NCBI GenBank assembly: GCA_009829735.1
Contig: CM020618.1
Span: 12,119,119-12,183,118 of the forward strand
Length of the DNA: 64,000 nucleotides
Direction of reading: 5' to 3'
DNA from: Pyropia yezoensis
Taxonomy: Eukaryota; Rhodophyta; Bangiophyceae; Bangiales; Bangiaceae
A model generated the notes under the pieces. The model made no database searches. It was not told the DNA's origin and worked only from the letters and a program-made list of their open reading frames with translations. The position numbers and the translations under genes are program-made. This document shows positions 9,563-21,335 of the stretch, piece by piece; the first letter of the stretch is position 1, and every line of letters begins with the position of its first letter.

Positions 9563-12500
9563 ATGGTGCGTCCATCGGCGCGTGCGTCCGCGCAGAGCGT
9601 GCGGCGCTCCCTCCTGTCGTCCGTCGGGGAGGAACGCGCATCCGACTTGCCGTCGCCGGAGCTGGAACAGCTGATGGAGAACCTAAAGGTGCTCGGCCAA
9701 TTCGAGCAAGTCGCTCACGTGGCATGTGCATCTCTCTGGGTACGACAAGGCCGGCAAGGTGTTTTGGCTCCCTGTGTGGGAAGATGCCGGCGTTCTTCAG
9801 AGCCCTGCCCGCCGCGTGCTCAGCATGGTGAATCGGGTCCGTCGAGAGCGGCCCGAGCATGGTGGGGACTTCGCACGCCTTGCTCTCCCGTGCGAATGTG
9901 GGAAAAGGGAGAGACCGACCGCCTCGAAGTTCTGCCGGAGTTGGACGCCCCGGTGGCAAGGCCTCTCACCGGGGGGGGGGCCGTCGGCAGGTGACAAGGC
10001 AGCGGGTGCTGAAAAGCCATTGGGGCCTGCGGCGGCGGCGCTCGCCGCTGACGATGAGGCGGCAGCGGCTCACCCTCCCACGGACGATGCAGCAGAAGCT
10101 GTCGCAGCCGCTGCGAAGGCGGCGACGAAGGGCGGTGCGGGAGCAGTAGACGTACAACCTGCCGACGCAGCTGCAGCGGCAGCAATCGCTGGTGCGAAGG
10201 CGGCCTCTACGGCCACGGGTTCACCGGCGGCGGCAAACGCGACATCGGCGGCCTTTTTGTCGGCTAAGAAGGGAGCTTCGTCAATCAAGGACGGAGATCA
10301 GGGGGCTGCATCAGCGCCTGCCAGTGCTGGTGAAGCTGCTGCTGCTGCTGCTGCTGCTGCTGCCGCTGCTGCCGCGGCCGCTGCAGGCAGGTCCTCATCT
10401 TCCTCATCGCCGTCGGTGCCCGCGCCGTATTTAAGTCGTGCTTCGGTTGGCAGTAAGGCTCGTCGGCGCCAGGCTGTCAAGGTAGGCACGCGGATTGTGC
10501 CCGTCTGTCCTGTTAGCGAGCACCCACCTGAAGCTGTCTCTCCCTCGCCTGAAGCATCAGCAGTCGCGCAAGCGCTGTTCGAGAAGTCAAAGTGTCCCCT
10601 TACGCACTTGCGGGCTGCGTTAACTGTGGCGTCGAAAGAGATCGCTCAAGACCTGTCGACAAGGCGAGCGCGCCTATCGCTACCGTGGTGGCCTCGGCGT
10701 CCGGACTCCCGCAATGTATGGCCACTTCAAGTGGTCGTCCCCGAATGAGCTTGCTGCTCTCGCAGACGGCAAGCATCGCGCATTGACAGGTGAGCAGTCT
10801 GTGGTGGTTCCCACTTTCCAGGCATCACGAGCGCGTGCAACGTCGGTCGCGGAGCGGGTTGGCGACCTTCTTCTGCAAATGACCAAGGAGCCGCGTGCGC
10901 TAGATGCCGTGAGCAGTTTTGTGGATGGTCTGGATCGTGCCTTGCTGCTCAAGTCCGGGTCCTCGCGAGTGCCTCTCGTGGCTGCTATATCTGGCTATGG
11001 CGAGAAAGCACGCGATGAAGGCGCAATTGCTGGCACATTGGCGGGCGGCACGGCGGGCGCGTCGACCTCGGGCGCGACGGCGGGCGCGGCAGGCGCGTTG
11101 GCTGCGGGCGCGGCGGCGGGCGCGGCGGGTGCGTCGGCTGCGGGCGCGTAGGCGGCTGCGGCGGCGTTGGCGACGGAGGACACGCCGCTTGGTGAGAGCT
11201 CTGGCGTGCGGCCGGAAGGGCCGGCGGAATTGCTGGCGGTCGAGCCGACGGACGAGGCGGCAATGGAGTCGGCGGGGGACGTGGCGGGAGAGGCGGCGCG
11301 TGAGATAGCTCGTGACTCGGCGGGTGACTCAGTGGCCATGAAGGAGAATCCGTCCACGCGTGGCTCGGTGGCCGCGGCGGTTGTCCCGACGACCGGCTAC
11401 TCAACAAGCGCAACGACGAAAAAGGCGTCGAAATTCGCATCTTCGACAGCACGCACTGCTTTGGCAGCTGCTGCGGCCAAGCGCCGCAAGCAAGAACGAG
11501 AGAAGAGAGAGAAGGCAGTTGCGGTGCGCTCAGTCAAGGCTGCGAAAGGACCCCGTGGAAAGGGTTCTCCCCAGTCATCCGGGGCAGGGGCACAAGTCGG
11601 CTCATCCTCGTGCTCTGCACCGTCGAGTGACGGTGATGCTGCGGCTGGGGCAAATACCTCGGCGAAAGAAGACGCGCGGCAGTCTGCCACGGCTGTTGCA
11701 GCTGCAAAACGAGCAGCGGCGGGTGTGCTTCAACTTGAGCTCAAAAAGCTCTCTCCGACGAAGACGGTCAAGAAGGGCAAGCAGCCGGCTAAATCCTCCC
11801 GGCTCGCGAGGGCGAAATTTGCCGCGGGGGGCCCTTCGAAGGCGCCCCCTCGTGGAACAACGTCATCTCAAGCAGCTGAACAGCCTGGTGGTGCCCGGCC
11901 GACCATTGGAAAGAGTACTGCAACAAGACGAAAGCGCATACCGCCGCTGCGAAAGCCGCCTGGGCGACCAGCATGGCATCCTCCGCAACCCGTCGTCCGC
12001 CCATCGCCTGGGGTGTTTCCAACGGCGCCCGCTTCGGCCTCACACGCAGCCGCTGCTCAGGGTCCCAAGGCTCCATCGACTGCGGGCAAGCCGCCTTCAG
12101 GAGCGGCTTCTTCCGCCGAGGCCGCTGGACTGGCAGCTGCAGCCTCCTCGGTGGAAGGATTCAAGGCAGCGAAGGCGACATGTGAGAAGGAGCCTGCCCA
12201 GCCTCCCGCGTCAATCGAGATGGCGACAGCCGCTGGGCAGAAGGCCGCGGCTTCCTCACCTCGGTCCGCAACGCCAGCGTTGAGCACCTATTCAGATGCG
12301 GCTGTCGTCCTTGCTCCCACACCCCCCCCGGGGACTGGAACCGAAGCGATAGTCGCGAGTCCTCTTGCGCAGACTGCCGCGCCGGCGGTGGCGACAGCGG
12401 CACCAGCGGCGGCCGCGCCGGTCGTCAACGCTCTATCGGCGATAGCGGCCGCTAAGGCTCCCGATGGCTCTGTGGCACAGGCAAGGACTCGGACGGCAGC

Positions 12501-13734
12501 CACCGGCGCCTCTGTGGAGAATATGGCGGCCGAAACGATTCCCACAATAGGTGTCACCGGGACGGTGGCTGCACGGTCTTCGCAGCGAGCTGCATCGCCC
12601 CCGCAGGCCCCCACGTCCCGGTTGGCGTCAGCAGCCCGACAAGGCCCTGCAGCTCGTCCGGCTCAACCAGTTGCACCGGTGGCCACCATTTCCTTTACGG
12701 CGAATGTCTCGAAGAACGACACAAGGCAGTTGGCAACGGCCGGAATTCAGGCAGCTACCGCTCCACCATCAAAATCGGCCGTTGAAGAGTCGGAAGAGCC
12801 TGCAGGAGAGAGTACGGTGGCTCTCAAAGCGGCTCGTGGGCTACGTACGCTGGCCCGGGTAGCAGACGCAGCTGAGGTGCAGACGGTACCTGGCGTGGCT
12901 GCACACTCTGGCGGGGAGGCAGGCGCTCAGGACGCGCTGGGGGGTAATTCTGGGGGGGCGGAAGCACCCTCGCATACGCTGGCGGGCAAGAATACGGGTA
13001 TCACTGTCAAGAAGGCTGTGAAGGCCAGGGAGGAGCCTGCGGGCGCGCAAGCAGGCCTCAAGGCCGTGCCAATGTCACCGCCCACTTTGCGCAGAGGGCG
13101 CACTGCAGCGTCTTTGACAACATTGGAGGACTCGGTTTTGGCTGCAGTTGCCGCCCCAGCGAGGCACGCTGTCGTCGAGACGACATGTGGCACTGACACG
13201 GATGTGCCGACCGTATCTTCTGCTGGCTTGAAGGACGCTGAGAGAACGGCGGGCAGTGATGCTTCCGTTGCCAGAGGCGACACAGACGGCGGCGATCGTC
13301 AACCCACTCAAGGACAACGGCTTCCCGGTGCTCCTGCGGCCCCTGAGACTGTTCGTACCCTGCGCAGTGGAACGTCGCAGCAGCCGGGCGTGGGCAAGCA
13401 TACGACATCCGAGGCTCGCTCCGTGCACTTTGACGCGAAGCTTCCAGACAGCGCCATGGAGACCCGGTCGGGGAAGACTGGCAGTGCGTCCTCCGTTGCT
13501 GATCGACCTCAATCCCCGCGCTCCCCTCGGCCTGCAAAGAGGTCGGCGCCCACAAAGACGCAGACTGCACCGCCCAAGGGCACTGGACGGGGCTTGACAT
13601 CTGCCTCCGCACCTGTCGGCGGTGAGGTCAGCACATCCGTCGCAGGGAGAACCCGTAAGCGGCAAAAGGACGCCGAGTGTGCTTCTGAGGAAGAGCCTTC
13701 CTCTCCAATGAAGACCCGCCGTACGAAGAAATAG
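9563..13734 (+). pseudogene. Ala/Lys/Ser-rich nuclear-type protein, frame disrupted
   Basis: This is a long plus-strand coding region that cannot be read in one frame. It starts at the ATG at 9563 and passes to the frame holding GYDKAGKVFWLPVWEDAG near 9740. It then moves to a third frame near 10640-10700 (AMYGHFKWSSPNELAALADG), which stays open to 13734 except for an in-frame TAG at 11149-11151. The 3' part is very rich in Ala, Ser, Thr, Lys and Pro and ends with basic, nuclear-localisation-like patches (GRTRKRQKDAE, KTRRTKK). It contains polyalanine near 10330-10390. No catalytic domain is recognised. Breaks could be introns, homopolymer errors or decay. Composition suggests a disordered, chromatin- or nucleic-acid-associated protein, which is inference only. 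Confidence 0.5.
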
Positions 13735-14006
13735 CGCGAAGTGGCTCCTTGTTTGCTTTTCTTTTTAAGACGTTCTTAGTCCTCTTTCTTAAGTGATTTT
13801 CTGAAGGTCGTCCTTTTGTTAACGTGTGCACGTCAAGACGGCCACCGTCGCTTCGGTGGTCAAGTAACACTTCCGAGGCAACAGAAACAGGTCGGTAGGC
13901 AACAGGTCGGGCGCTGTCGGACGGCAGAGATTGTTCTCTACGAGTATCGCGAGGACGTGAAGACTCACTGGTGAGAAAGTAGTGCCAATGCTCTGCTTCG
14001 TGCCAG

Positions 14007-14030
14007 TTCGGCGTAATACGTTGTGCCGAA
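14007..14030. repeat. Dyad TTCGGC-N12-GCCGAA
   Basis: The perfect six-base arms surround a centre that includes CGTAATACG, itself palindromic. Its sequence is close to the dyads at 23172 and 21311. Confidence 0.7.
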
Positions 14031-14066
14031 CCGGCTTCTTTAGAACGCTTTAGATCGACCAGTGTT

Positions 14067-14100
14067 GTGCCGAAAACACGTTAACAGCATAATTCGGCAC
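14067..14100. repeat. Everted half-site pair GTGCCGAA-N18-TTCGGCAC
   Basis: The eight-base arms are perfectly complementary, but the TTCGGCAC half-sites are oriented outward relative to the dyads. They lie 37 bp after the dyad at 14007. Confidence 0.65.
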
Positions 14101-14304
14101 GAAATCAACACTCTACGCCACTTGGTATTGCACCGCCTCTCGCGCCTTGGTGTCGTGTCGGCAACACGTAACTCACGCTCCTGTGCAAGCAGTGCCCACC
14201 CTTGTCACCCGGCGCACCTCGAGCCGATTAGCGCTTGTCGTGATTTTCCTCCTCTTTCGACGACACACTTCCAACGACTTTGGCGAGTTTTTCATGTCAC
14301 CAGG

Positions 14305-15753
14305 ATGAGCTCGTCGGGACCCGGCTCATCGGGGCACTCTACGCCTGCTGTAGAAGAGCAAGCCGCAGCACCCGCTGCTCGACCCGCGCGCTTTCAGTGC
14401 TTGCCGTCGAACTTCTTTCCTCCTTCCGAAAACCCTGACGTCACGGCAGACCGATGGAGAAAAGTGCGCCTGTTCTTCTCGGCCATGCTGGCAGAGCCAG
14501 CCATCAACGTCTTCGGCGGCTGTGACCTCGTGGATGTGCAGCTTCTAGGACATGCGTTGGCCAATGGTGTTCCAAGTTCAGAGTGGCTGGGCCTGGCGCA
14601 GTGTGTCCGCAATGTCGTCTTTGTTTGGCACTTTCTTCTGCTGGTCAAGAGGCGCATGGACGAAGATCCGCTGTTGGCGCACGCCGTTGGAGAGCTCATC
14701 CTCTTTGCTGCTTCCCGGGGCCCTGCTGCGACGGACCTGTGGGATACCAAGGCGTCAGAAGCCGCAAAGGAGTATCGCGCCATGTGGCAGGACACATCGG
14801 CGGAGCAGTATCAAGAGTGGGCAGCGGCCCAAGGCGTGAAGCCAGCTGTGACCCATATTGTTGGCCACGCAGCAGTCCAAGCTCGCATTCTGGAGCAAGC
14901 CGAGGAAGAGCGGACGGGTCAAGCGTGGCCAGGCCGGAAGCTGGTAAGACCTTACCCTGAGGATGCGACAGCAGTGCGAGACCGACGGAGAGCAGCACGA
15001 CGACGCCGCCGGACACCTCGGCCCGTACAGCGTCTCCGCCGTCGTCGCCCAAACAACAGGCTGCTTACCCGACAGCGGTGCACCTGGGACGCTGATAACT
15101 GCCGGCACGGGTACCCCAAGTCGCTCATTCGCGGACCGGGGGTGTTAACGTTTATGTGTGGATGTGGCTACATCATCGGGTTCGAGCTGCTAAAGGAGAC
15201 CGAGAGTCCGGCCCACCTGGTCGCAGCGCTTGCTCAGCGCTTTGTGCGGATGCCGCGAGTGGTGTACTGCGACACTGCCTGCCAAACACAGCGGAACGCG
15301 CTTCGCCGCGTACCCTGGCTCCTGACTGAAGAGGAGGTTTCTTTCTTCATCGACCGCTTCCATCAATGCGGGCACGTGTGCTCACCTGTTTTTGAGGCCG
15401 ACGAGTATCCCGAGATTTCGCGGGGACATGACACGTCAAGCGCCGAGCGGCAACACTCCATCAAGAAGAAGTTCAAGTCATCCTTGACCTACATTTCTCA
15501 GCACCTTTTCATCGTGCGCTCAAGATACATGGCGGCGTACAACAACATTCGCGTGTCACAGAAGCGGGAGGCCATGGCTAAAAGCGTTGTTGCCCGCGCG
15601 GCCAACCAGGCGCTCGTGCCGCTGGAGATCCAGCACCAGACGGTAGAGTCATACTACCACAACGCCATGGTGGACCGCTGCGAGGTGACGGGCTGCAATT
15701 GCCGGGAAGGCATCCCTGCAGGTCAATCGCTTGGCCTCGAGAAGAAGCTTTGA
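14305..15753 (+). CDS. KDZ-transposase-like protein
   Basis: The protein is 482 residues from the first ATG (the frame also runs upstream to a non-ATG codon at 14062). The C-terminal half resembles the catalytic region of KDZ (Kyakuja-Dileera-Zisupton) transposases and their relatives. A Cys/His segment (CTWDADNC near residue 259, then GPGVLTFMCGCGYIIGFELL) is followed by VVYCDTACQTQRN near 320, FIDRFHQCGHVC near 348 and SSAERQHSIKKKFKSSL near 378. The D and E in these blocks are candidate RNase H-fold catalytic residues. The usual first aspartate was not identified. The C-terminus has CEVTGCNC. A run of Arg around residues 230-250 lies where another frame reads more naturally, so a frameshift or short intron is possible near 14943, where GGTAAG looks like a splice donor. 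Family assignment is from recalled motifs. Confidence 0.55.
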   Translation: MSSSGPGSSGHSTPAVEEQAAAPAARPARFQCLPSNFFPPSENPDVTADRWRKVRLFFSAMLAEPAINVFGGCDLVDVQLLGHALANGVPSSEWLGLAQCVRNVVFVWHFLLLVKRRMDEDPLLAHAVGELILFAASRGPAATDLWDTKASEAAKEYRAMWQDTSAEQYQEWAAAQGVKPAVTHIVGHAAVQARILEQAEEERTGQAWPGRKLVRPYPEDATAVRDRRRAARRRRRTPRPVQRLRRRRPNNRLLTRQRCTWDADNCRHGYPKSLIRGPGVLTFMCGCGYIIGFELLKETESPAHLVAALAQRFVRMPRVVYCDTACQTQRNALRRVPWLLTEEEVSFFIDRFHQCGHVCSPVFEADEYPEISRGHDTSSAERQHSIKKKFKSSLTYISQHLFIVRSRYMAAYNNIRVSQKREAMAKSVVARAANQALVPLEIQHQTVESYYHNAMVDRCEVTGCNCREGIPAGQSLGLEKKL

Positions 15754-18292
15754 CTGGGTAGCGCGTAGGTGAGGCCGATGATAGTGGCCAGAGCTCAGGA
15801 CCATTTAAACTCGGCGTGTGCCGCTACCGCAGAATACATCCTGTTGCAGCAGAAGAACTCTCGACGAGAGGTGTAATGATAGTTCTCAGCGCGTCCCCCA
15901 CAGTCACAACAACGTCTTCCAGAACGCCTACGCCTCTGCCACGCACGACACCGGCCGATCGGGTTCGATTGCACGCAAGATCACCGGCGTCGTGAGGCGC
16001 GCGTGGGGCACTGTCACTCCCCCCATCCCGGCAGCAGTCATGGCCATTCCCCGCCACCCCCCACCCCCGCTGGTCCGGGGGGCGCTGGTCCGGGGGGGGA
16101 GCTGACCCACTGTTTTTGCTTCAGCCACAAGATGGGCCACAGCATTGCCGTTCCGCACCCCCCCACGTGCATTCGCGAAGGACATCCGACGCACAGTATG
16201 GCCGCCACTGCTCGACTGTTAACGGACAGCTTGGTGACGTCGGGGGTACTCCACCCCCAGGCCTAGGCGGGGGGGGCACAGCCGCGCTATTCGTATACCA
16301 ACAGACACCTGCAAAGATAGAGGTGCATCGCTACATGCCTCTCGCGCACAACGGCGCAACACCAAATTGTCGCCTCATCAATATTGCCTTACGCGTCGCT
16401 TTTTCCGTTCTCCCGCTCACTTGCAGACCGCCACAGTCACAGCCTGCAGATCGGACGTCGCGTTCCATTCTTCCCGAGCCCATTGGGAGATAGCCCGCCA
16501 CCCTCTCAGGGCCAGGTCGCACGAGGGGCTTCCTGCCGCACTGCCTTCAGCAGCAGTATGAGAAGCGTCAGAAGTGTACCTGGGGGCTGACCCACCCGCA
16601 GGAGGAACACTACGGCAGCACTCGCTGAAGGGCGACCGGTGCGTCTGCCGGCCGCCGACGCTTCAGACGGGCGTCAGAGCGATGACCAGGATGAGTTACA
16701 CAGCAACTACAGGGCATGTCATGCCGCTGACTGTGACTTACCACACGAGATATTAATTTCTTATCCCTGAGAACTCGCGTTTGCCAATCACGAGACGTGA
16801 CCACCGTATCGGCTCATCGAAGCGCATGGTTCCCCACGAGATTGGCATGAAGTATGCTCAGATTGTACTTCTTAAAAGAACTCTCGCAGCTTGAGCACGC
16901 GGTGGCACTGCCGACGGCACGAATACCGGCCTCCTCCTCGGCATCATCGAGTGTGCTCAGCTACCAGGCAGTCTCTGCCTCTGCCATCGCTGCGAGAGCG
17001 AAACTTCATTTTCGACCGGTGACTGTCGGCGGCGCGGACGACTGCGAATACCGCTCCGCCGCCTTTCCGCTTGGCTCCTTGAATAAAGCACTCACAGCGA
17101 GCCAAGCGTGAAGCAACACTCCAGCGCTGGACAGAAGCCGGCGGTGGAAGAGCCCCGCCGTTGCCGTTGGCCCAAGCACTACCACCGCTGCCACACGCGT
17201 CCAGCAGCCACGTCCACCGGGCAGTGACTTTACCACAAGCGTGTCTGCCGAGCACCCCTGCTGTGTGGGCAACGTCGGTGGCGTTCTGAATCGCGGCTGT
17301 TGGGACTGAGCGGGAGCAGGCCCAAATACGTGGGCTTGCCCCGGCATTCCCAGGGGCACGTGGCAGTGGGCCCACAGTGGACCGCTGCTGACACGTGCAG
17401 CAGGATGCGGAGCGGACGTGGACCGCCGGCAGGCTGTGTGCCGCCGGCTGGGACGGTGCCCCCCTGTACGGGAGGGACTGTACCCACTGTGTGTGGGTAT
17501 GACGTACGGGCGAATTGGAGCGGGGCGACCGGCGGCTAGTGCACACCGCACACGTCACCGAGGGAAGGGTGAGGGTGCGAGGGGAGCGCGGGAGTGCTGC
17601 CCACAGGCAGGCGTTCCCGCTAGGAGAGGACGGCTGCACGGGCAATACGCGCGAGCGGCAAGGCCGTCGGCAAACAGGCCGAGGCGGCAAGGCGACCGGC
17701 GGCTGGCCCGGGGGCAGGACCGCCGGGCAGCACGCCCGGGGAGGCGCAAGGCCCTCTGCGTGCTGGGCGGGCGCCTCCGAGAGGGTAGATAAGGACGGGC
17801 CTCGTGGGCTAGCCACGGACGTCCCAGCAAAACGAGGAACTTTGCTTGTGGACGACCGGTCTGTGTGCACCGGTGTCGGGGCGGGTGCGGGCGAGCGCGA
17901 CGGCACGCCCGCATGTGGTCAGGGACCCTCTTCCCCCTTTGTCTACAACAGCGGCCAACGCAAAGGAGCTGTGGGAAGGACACCTTCCGATGCCGCTGTT
18001 CGCAGCCGCCACGCCCTTCGAGTGCACGGGGTTGGGTATGCGCAGCGGAATCTAGGTCGCCAGTTGCTTGCTTGCGCATCCGACGACAAGCACCGAAGCG
18101 GGGCGACTTTGCGTTGACGACTTTGGGTTTCTGGTTGGGACGGGAGAGACGGAGAGTAGAGGAGGGACGATAGGATTCACAAGGAGAGAATTTTGTAGCA
18201 CTGTGCGCCGTCTGGCGCACCAAGGCGCGAATCGACTCCAACGCTCACTCCCTCAAGCACACAAAGCACCCCGCACGAACTCTAAACGACTC
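15754..18292. other. No supported gene
   Basis: These 2.5 kb hold open frames on both strands, the longest minus at 16944-17906, but composition and conserved blocks do not favour any. No strong repeat was found. The stretch ends where the minus-strand SET gene stops. Confidence 0.4.
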
Positions 18293-19090
18293 TCAAAGCG
18301 CAGGGTGCTTGTAAGCGTCCCCATAGTTCACAAGGATCTCCTTACCTGCGGCAATGGTCTGCGTCACATACACGTACGACAAGCCGGGCTCGACGAGCTG
18401 GGACGACGCCGACACAGGGTCGTGAGTCTGGTAGAAGCGAGCGTTGCTTAGGTAGTGAGCGCGGTGGTCATTAACAAATCCCGCAGCACAGAAGGAGGCG
18501 GGGACAACCCAACACGAGCGACTGCTAGGTGACCACGTCGCAAACGACGTCTTTGTCGCGAGCTCCGTTGCAACGAAGTAGTGGTCAAAGCGCGCCCGCC
18601 GCTGCGACCAGAAGCAGCGATCCATCCGGAGCTCCAACGATGTCTTCTGCCACACAGTTGCAGTACAGCGCAGCGCCCGAGGGAGACTGCTGGGCCCATA
18701 AATGACGCTGTCGGCGCTAGGGGAGCTCGCAGTTGCGTCGAGGTCCTTGTGCATCAGCTGTCCGAAGAAAGGCAGGATACGCTCCCCCTCAAGCAGAGGC
18801 CGCGCCGCAAACACCCTGCGACCATGAACAGTGGACGGCGCTATAAACGTGCCGCATGCGGCAGCGTCCGCCGCCAGCAAGTCGTCCTTGTTAGCAACGT
18901 GCAGGAGGACTTCCAGCTCTGCCTGGGTCCAGTGGTGGACAGGAACACAGTCCAGCGGCCATCCACCGCTCGCCGCGACCATCTTCGGCAGCGTCATGAG
19001 CTCTGCGACAACCGGGGCAGAAAGGCAAGTGTATGCCGGAAGCCTCCGCGGGGGAGCCCACCCGAGGCCCGCCCGCGCTGGGCGGAACAT
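18293..19090 (-). CDS. SET-domain protein
   Basis: The frame has 265 residues from an ATG at 19090. The N-terminal part holds HHWTQAELEVLLHVANKDD. The SET-like signature follows: an N-terminal motif GRRVFAARPLLEGERI followed by LPFFGQLM, then CAAGFVNDHRAHYLSNARF, then YVYVTQTIAAGKEILVNYG near the end. These match the G-x-G-like start, the N-H-x region (here N-D-H) and the final E-[IL]-x-x-x-Y-G of SET methyltransferases. SET domains methylate lysines, often on histones, using S-adenosylmethionine. The gene is intact and is on the strand opposite the KDZ-like gene. The N-D-H replacement and the absence of flanking pre/post-SET cysteines leave activity uncertain. It might be a host gene or cargo of a transposon. 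Confidence 0.65.
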   Translation of the reverse strand: MFRPARAGLGWAPPRRLPAYTCLSAPVVAELMTLPKMVAASGGWPLDCVPVHHWTQAELEVLLHVANKDDLLAADAAACGTFIAPSTVHGRRVFAARPLLEGERILPFFGQLMHKDLDATASSPSADSVIYGPSSLPRALRCTATVWQKTSLELRMDRCFWSQRRARFDHYFVATELATKTSFATWSPSSRSCWVVPASFCAAGFVNDHRAHYLSNARFYQTHDPVSASSQLVEPGLSYVYVTQTIAAGKEILVNYGDAYKHPAL

Positions 19091-20531
19091 GCTTGAGCGT
19101 CAGAGAATGGGGGAGGGGAACAGCGGAGATGCGCTTACAACTGGTTGGAGTAGTGAGACGGGAGGGGGGAGCCAGGCAGTGGTAAAGAAGTGTGATGTGA
19201 AGCGGGTGTGCAGAAGGTCGCTGTGGAGCGGGTGTGCAGAAAGTCGGGGGTCGCGGAAAGATCGAGAGGAGCGCAGCGTGACTACAATCGGGTGGAAGCC
19301 AAACTCCTGACCACAATTGATGGATGCTGTTACCTGGGTCATATGCTGTTCTGTCTCCCTGCCCCTTCTGCGTCGCTCTCCACGCCCGTCAGGGCACAGG
19401 CTGACTGCCGCGAATTTAGCATTTGTATGGCGTCCTCACAACGTCGCACTGTTCTCCCCACCCCTTTCTGTCGTGTGTCACCTGCCACCCCTGTGCATCT
19501 GGAGGCTCCAAGTGTGATGCTTTGTCAAAACCGAATGCTGCAGGAAGTGCCCGTGGTGACGGCGGAGGCAGTGGCGGCGACAGAGGCGGTGGTAGTGGCG
19601 GAGGCGGCGGCGGAGGCGGTGGCGGCCGCGGCAGCCGTCTCAGCGTGCTGCACTGCACACACGCCCCAGTGCCGCTGGCGCCTCCGCCGCCCTCTGGATG
19701 CCGACGGCTCCCCTGGACAGCCTCAAATGCCCTGAGCTTGGCAAGAGGGGTCCACACCAACTCGGCGCCCAAAGAGGCACAGTCCCGCGGGTCCGCCTGA
19801 CGCAGCAGTGGGTTGGGCGCCCGCATGGAAGATCAGAATTGCCGTCTTGGGCATGCAGGCGCGGGGAGAAGGGGCACGATGAGGGGGGGGCGGAATGCCA
19901 TAGATCCATTCTCCTCTGGTGTGGCGCACGCAAGCCAATCTCGCGCCAGTATGCGTCTGTTGGGCTGAGGGGGGCGCGCCGGTCGCTGGCTCTACTGTGG
20001 AACGGACGGCACTATTTACAGCACTATGGCAGTAACCTTCGGATGGTGGCTGCGTTGCTGAGACGAGCTCGTGTGCATCAGATGCATTCATATCTGACAA
20101 ATTGAGGCACTCAGACATAGCCTACGTGTCGGAACGGTACGGCCGCCTGTCGATCCGTAAACGCGGTGGCGTGTCCGGCGAGGCTAGCTTCATGGGTGGC
20201 AGCTGAAATGACGCTCCTGAAACGAGCTGCAAAGCCGGGCCACGCACAGAAATCCAGCACCGACCCTGTCTGTCATTCGCCACGGTCCTTGAGCGTTGTT
20301 CTACGCAACGTACCAGGTCGCTCGAAGCTGCGTGCACTCTGCCGCTAGTCCCTTGCTGTTCACTTGCTCAGCATCCATTTTTTGGCGAACTCGCCTGTGC
20401 TGAGGCGCACCTGCGCGTGCTCGGGGAGGTCGCATGTCGCCTCCACCGAGGCCCGTCCGGAGCCCGTGACGGTCTTCTCGTGAAGATTAGGCAGCTCATC
20501 ATGACCTGCCGAATCGTCAAGGGGGCTCATC
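19091..20531. other. Intergenic region, low-complexity patch
   Basis: No supported gene. Positions 19556-19640 are a (GGCGGA)n-like patch that opens Gly/Ala/Pro frames on both strands. The rest shows no recognisable domain in any frame. Confidence 0.4.
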
Positions 20532-21062
20532 ATGAGCGCGTATCGCACTCTGGAGGTCGTTGCCGAAAAAAAGCATTGTGCCTTGCAGGCCACTCATCCT
20601 CCCGGAGAGTTCTTCTGGTCAACAGTCGCTGCATACAGCGCCCGGGGCGGGTGGCAGAGTCTGACGGAGCCGGGGCGCCGCACAATTCCTTCACGCCGCA
20701 AGAAAGGCGACCTACCTCTCGAGTGCCCGGAGCCCTCTCACGAGCTTCCCCCCAACGACCGCCTTAGCCACTCCTCTCCAACGGGTCTCGACAGGTTCGA
20801 CGACCGCCACTGCCGCCGCCGCCTCCGGGATACCTGCCGTATGGACCCAGAACACGGGCGCACTGCCACCCGTTGTGACCACCCCGGCGGCCTCGTAGCT
20901 GCGCCCATCGGTACCCACTTTCCCAACTTCTTCTTCGTATGTAGCCTCTTTACAGTCCTCCAGCGCAGCTGCTCCCACAGGCATTCTCCCCGCAGCGCGG
21001 CGTGGCCCGCGAGCCGGCGGACGCCTACTGCGGGCGCGCCGCCATGCCGCTCAGTTCCTTGA
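20532..21062 (+). CDS. Hypothetical protein, uncertain strand and frame
   Basis: A plus-strand frame starts at an ATG and reads MSAYRTLEVVAEKKHCALQA, then GEFFWSTVAAYSARGGW, which looks coding for about 90 residues. Past about 20800 the residues become Arg/His-rich and less natural. A different plus frame at 21050-21250 (QFLDISVRTHLDGVPLLLDN) also looks coding, so the gene may be frameshifted or spliced. The minus strand is open too (20360-20593 and 20712-20984). No family is recognised and I cannot exclude that the minus strand is the coding one. Confidence 0.25.
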   Translation: MSAYRTLEVVAEKKHCALQATHPPGEFFWSTVAAYSARGGWQSLTEPGRRTIPSRRKKGDLPLECPEPSHELPPNDRLSHSSPTGLDRFDDRHCRRRLRDTCRMDPEHGRTATRCDHPGGLVAAPIGTHFPNFFFVCSLFTVLQRSCSHRHSPRSAAWPASRRTPTAGAPPCRSVP

Positions 21063-21310
21063 CATCTCTGTGCGTACCCACCTGGATGGCGTGCCGCTTC
21101 TGTTGGACAACTCTGGAGGACGGAGGGGAAGATGCAGGAGCCACAGGGCTGTCACTGGTCTCCCCAGACGAGTGCGCCTGCCGCAGGGAGAAGTGCTCGG
21201 GAGGGTGCTGCCCGGCACACCCCGCATCGGTCCTCTGTGCCGTGTCGGCATGAAGTGCTTCACGCCGAATTGGTGCGATCGCGTGATTAGACAATCCCGG
21301 TTGTTCACAC

Positions 21311-21335
21311 TTCGGCACTGTATGTTCGTGCCGAT
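21311..21335. repeat. Dyad TTCGGCAC-N10-GTGCCGA
   Basis: The arms TTCGGCAC and GTGCCGA surround a centre TGTATGTTC. A partial second one lies just upstream, TCGGCA at 21245 and GCCGA at 21264. It is located between the 20532 frame and the minus-strand gene at 21853. Confidence 0.65.

Larger units (their letters stand above)
13735..14304. other. Intergenic region before the KDZ-like gene
   Basis: No gene is seen. The region is more AT-rich just after the stop at 13734 (TTTTCTTTTTAAGACG), which would fit a 3' end. It contains one dyad at 14007-14030 and an outward-facing pair of half-sites at 14067-14100. The frame of the next gene is open back to a GTG at 14062, but the first ATG is at 14305. 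Confidence 0.5.

Noticed and set aside
16944-17906. Minus-strand frame of 320 codons
   Set aside because: Pro/Ser/Arg-rich without conserved blocks; overlapping frames on the other strand are equally open.
19416-19826. Pro-rich minus frame and Gly-rich plus frame
   Set aside because: Both are products of the (GGCGGA)n patch.
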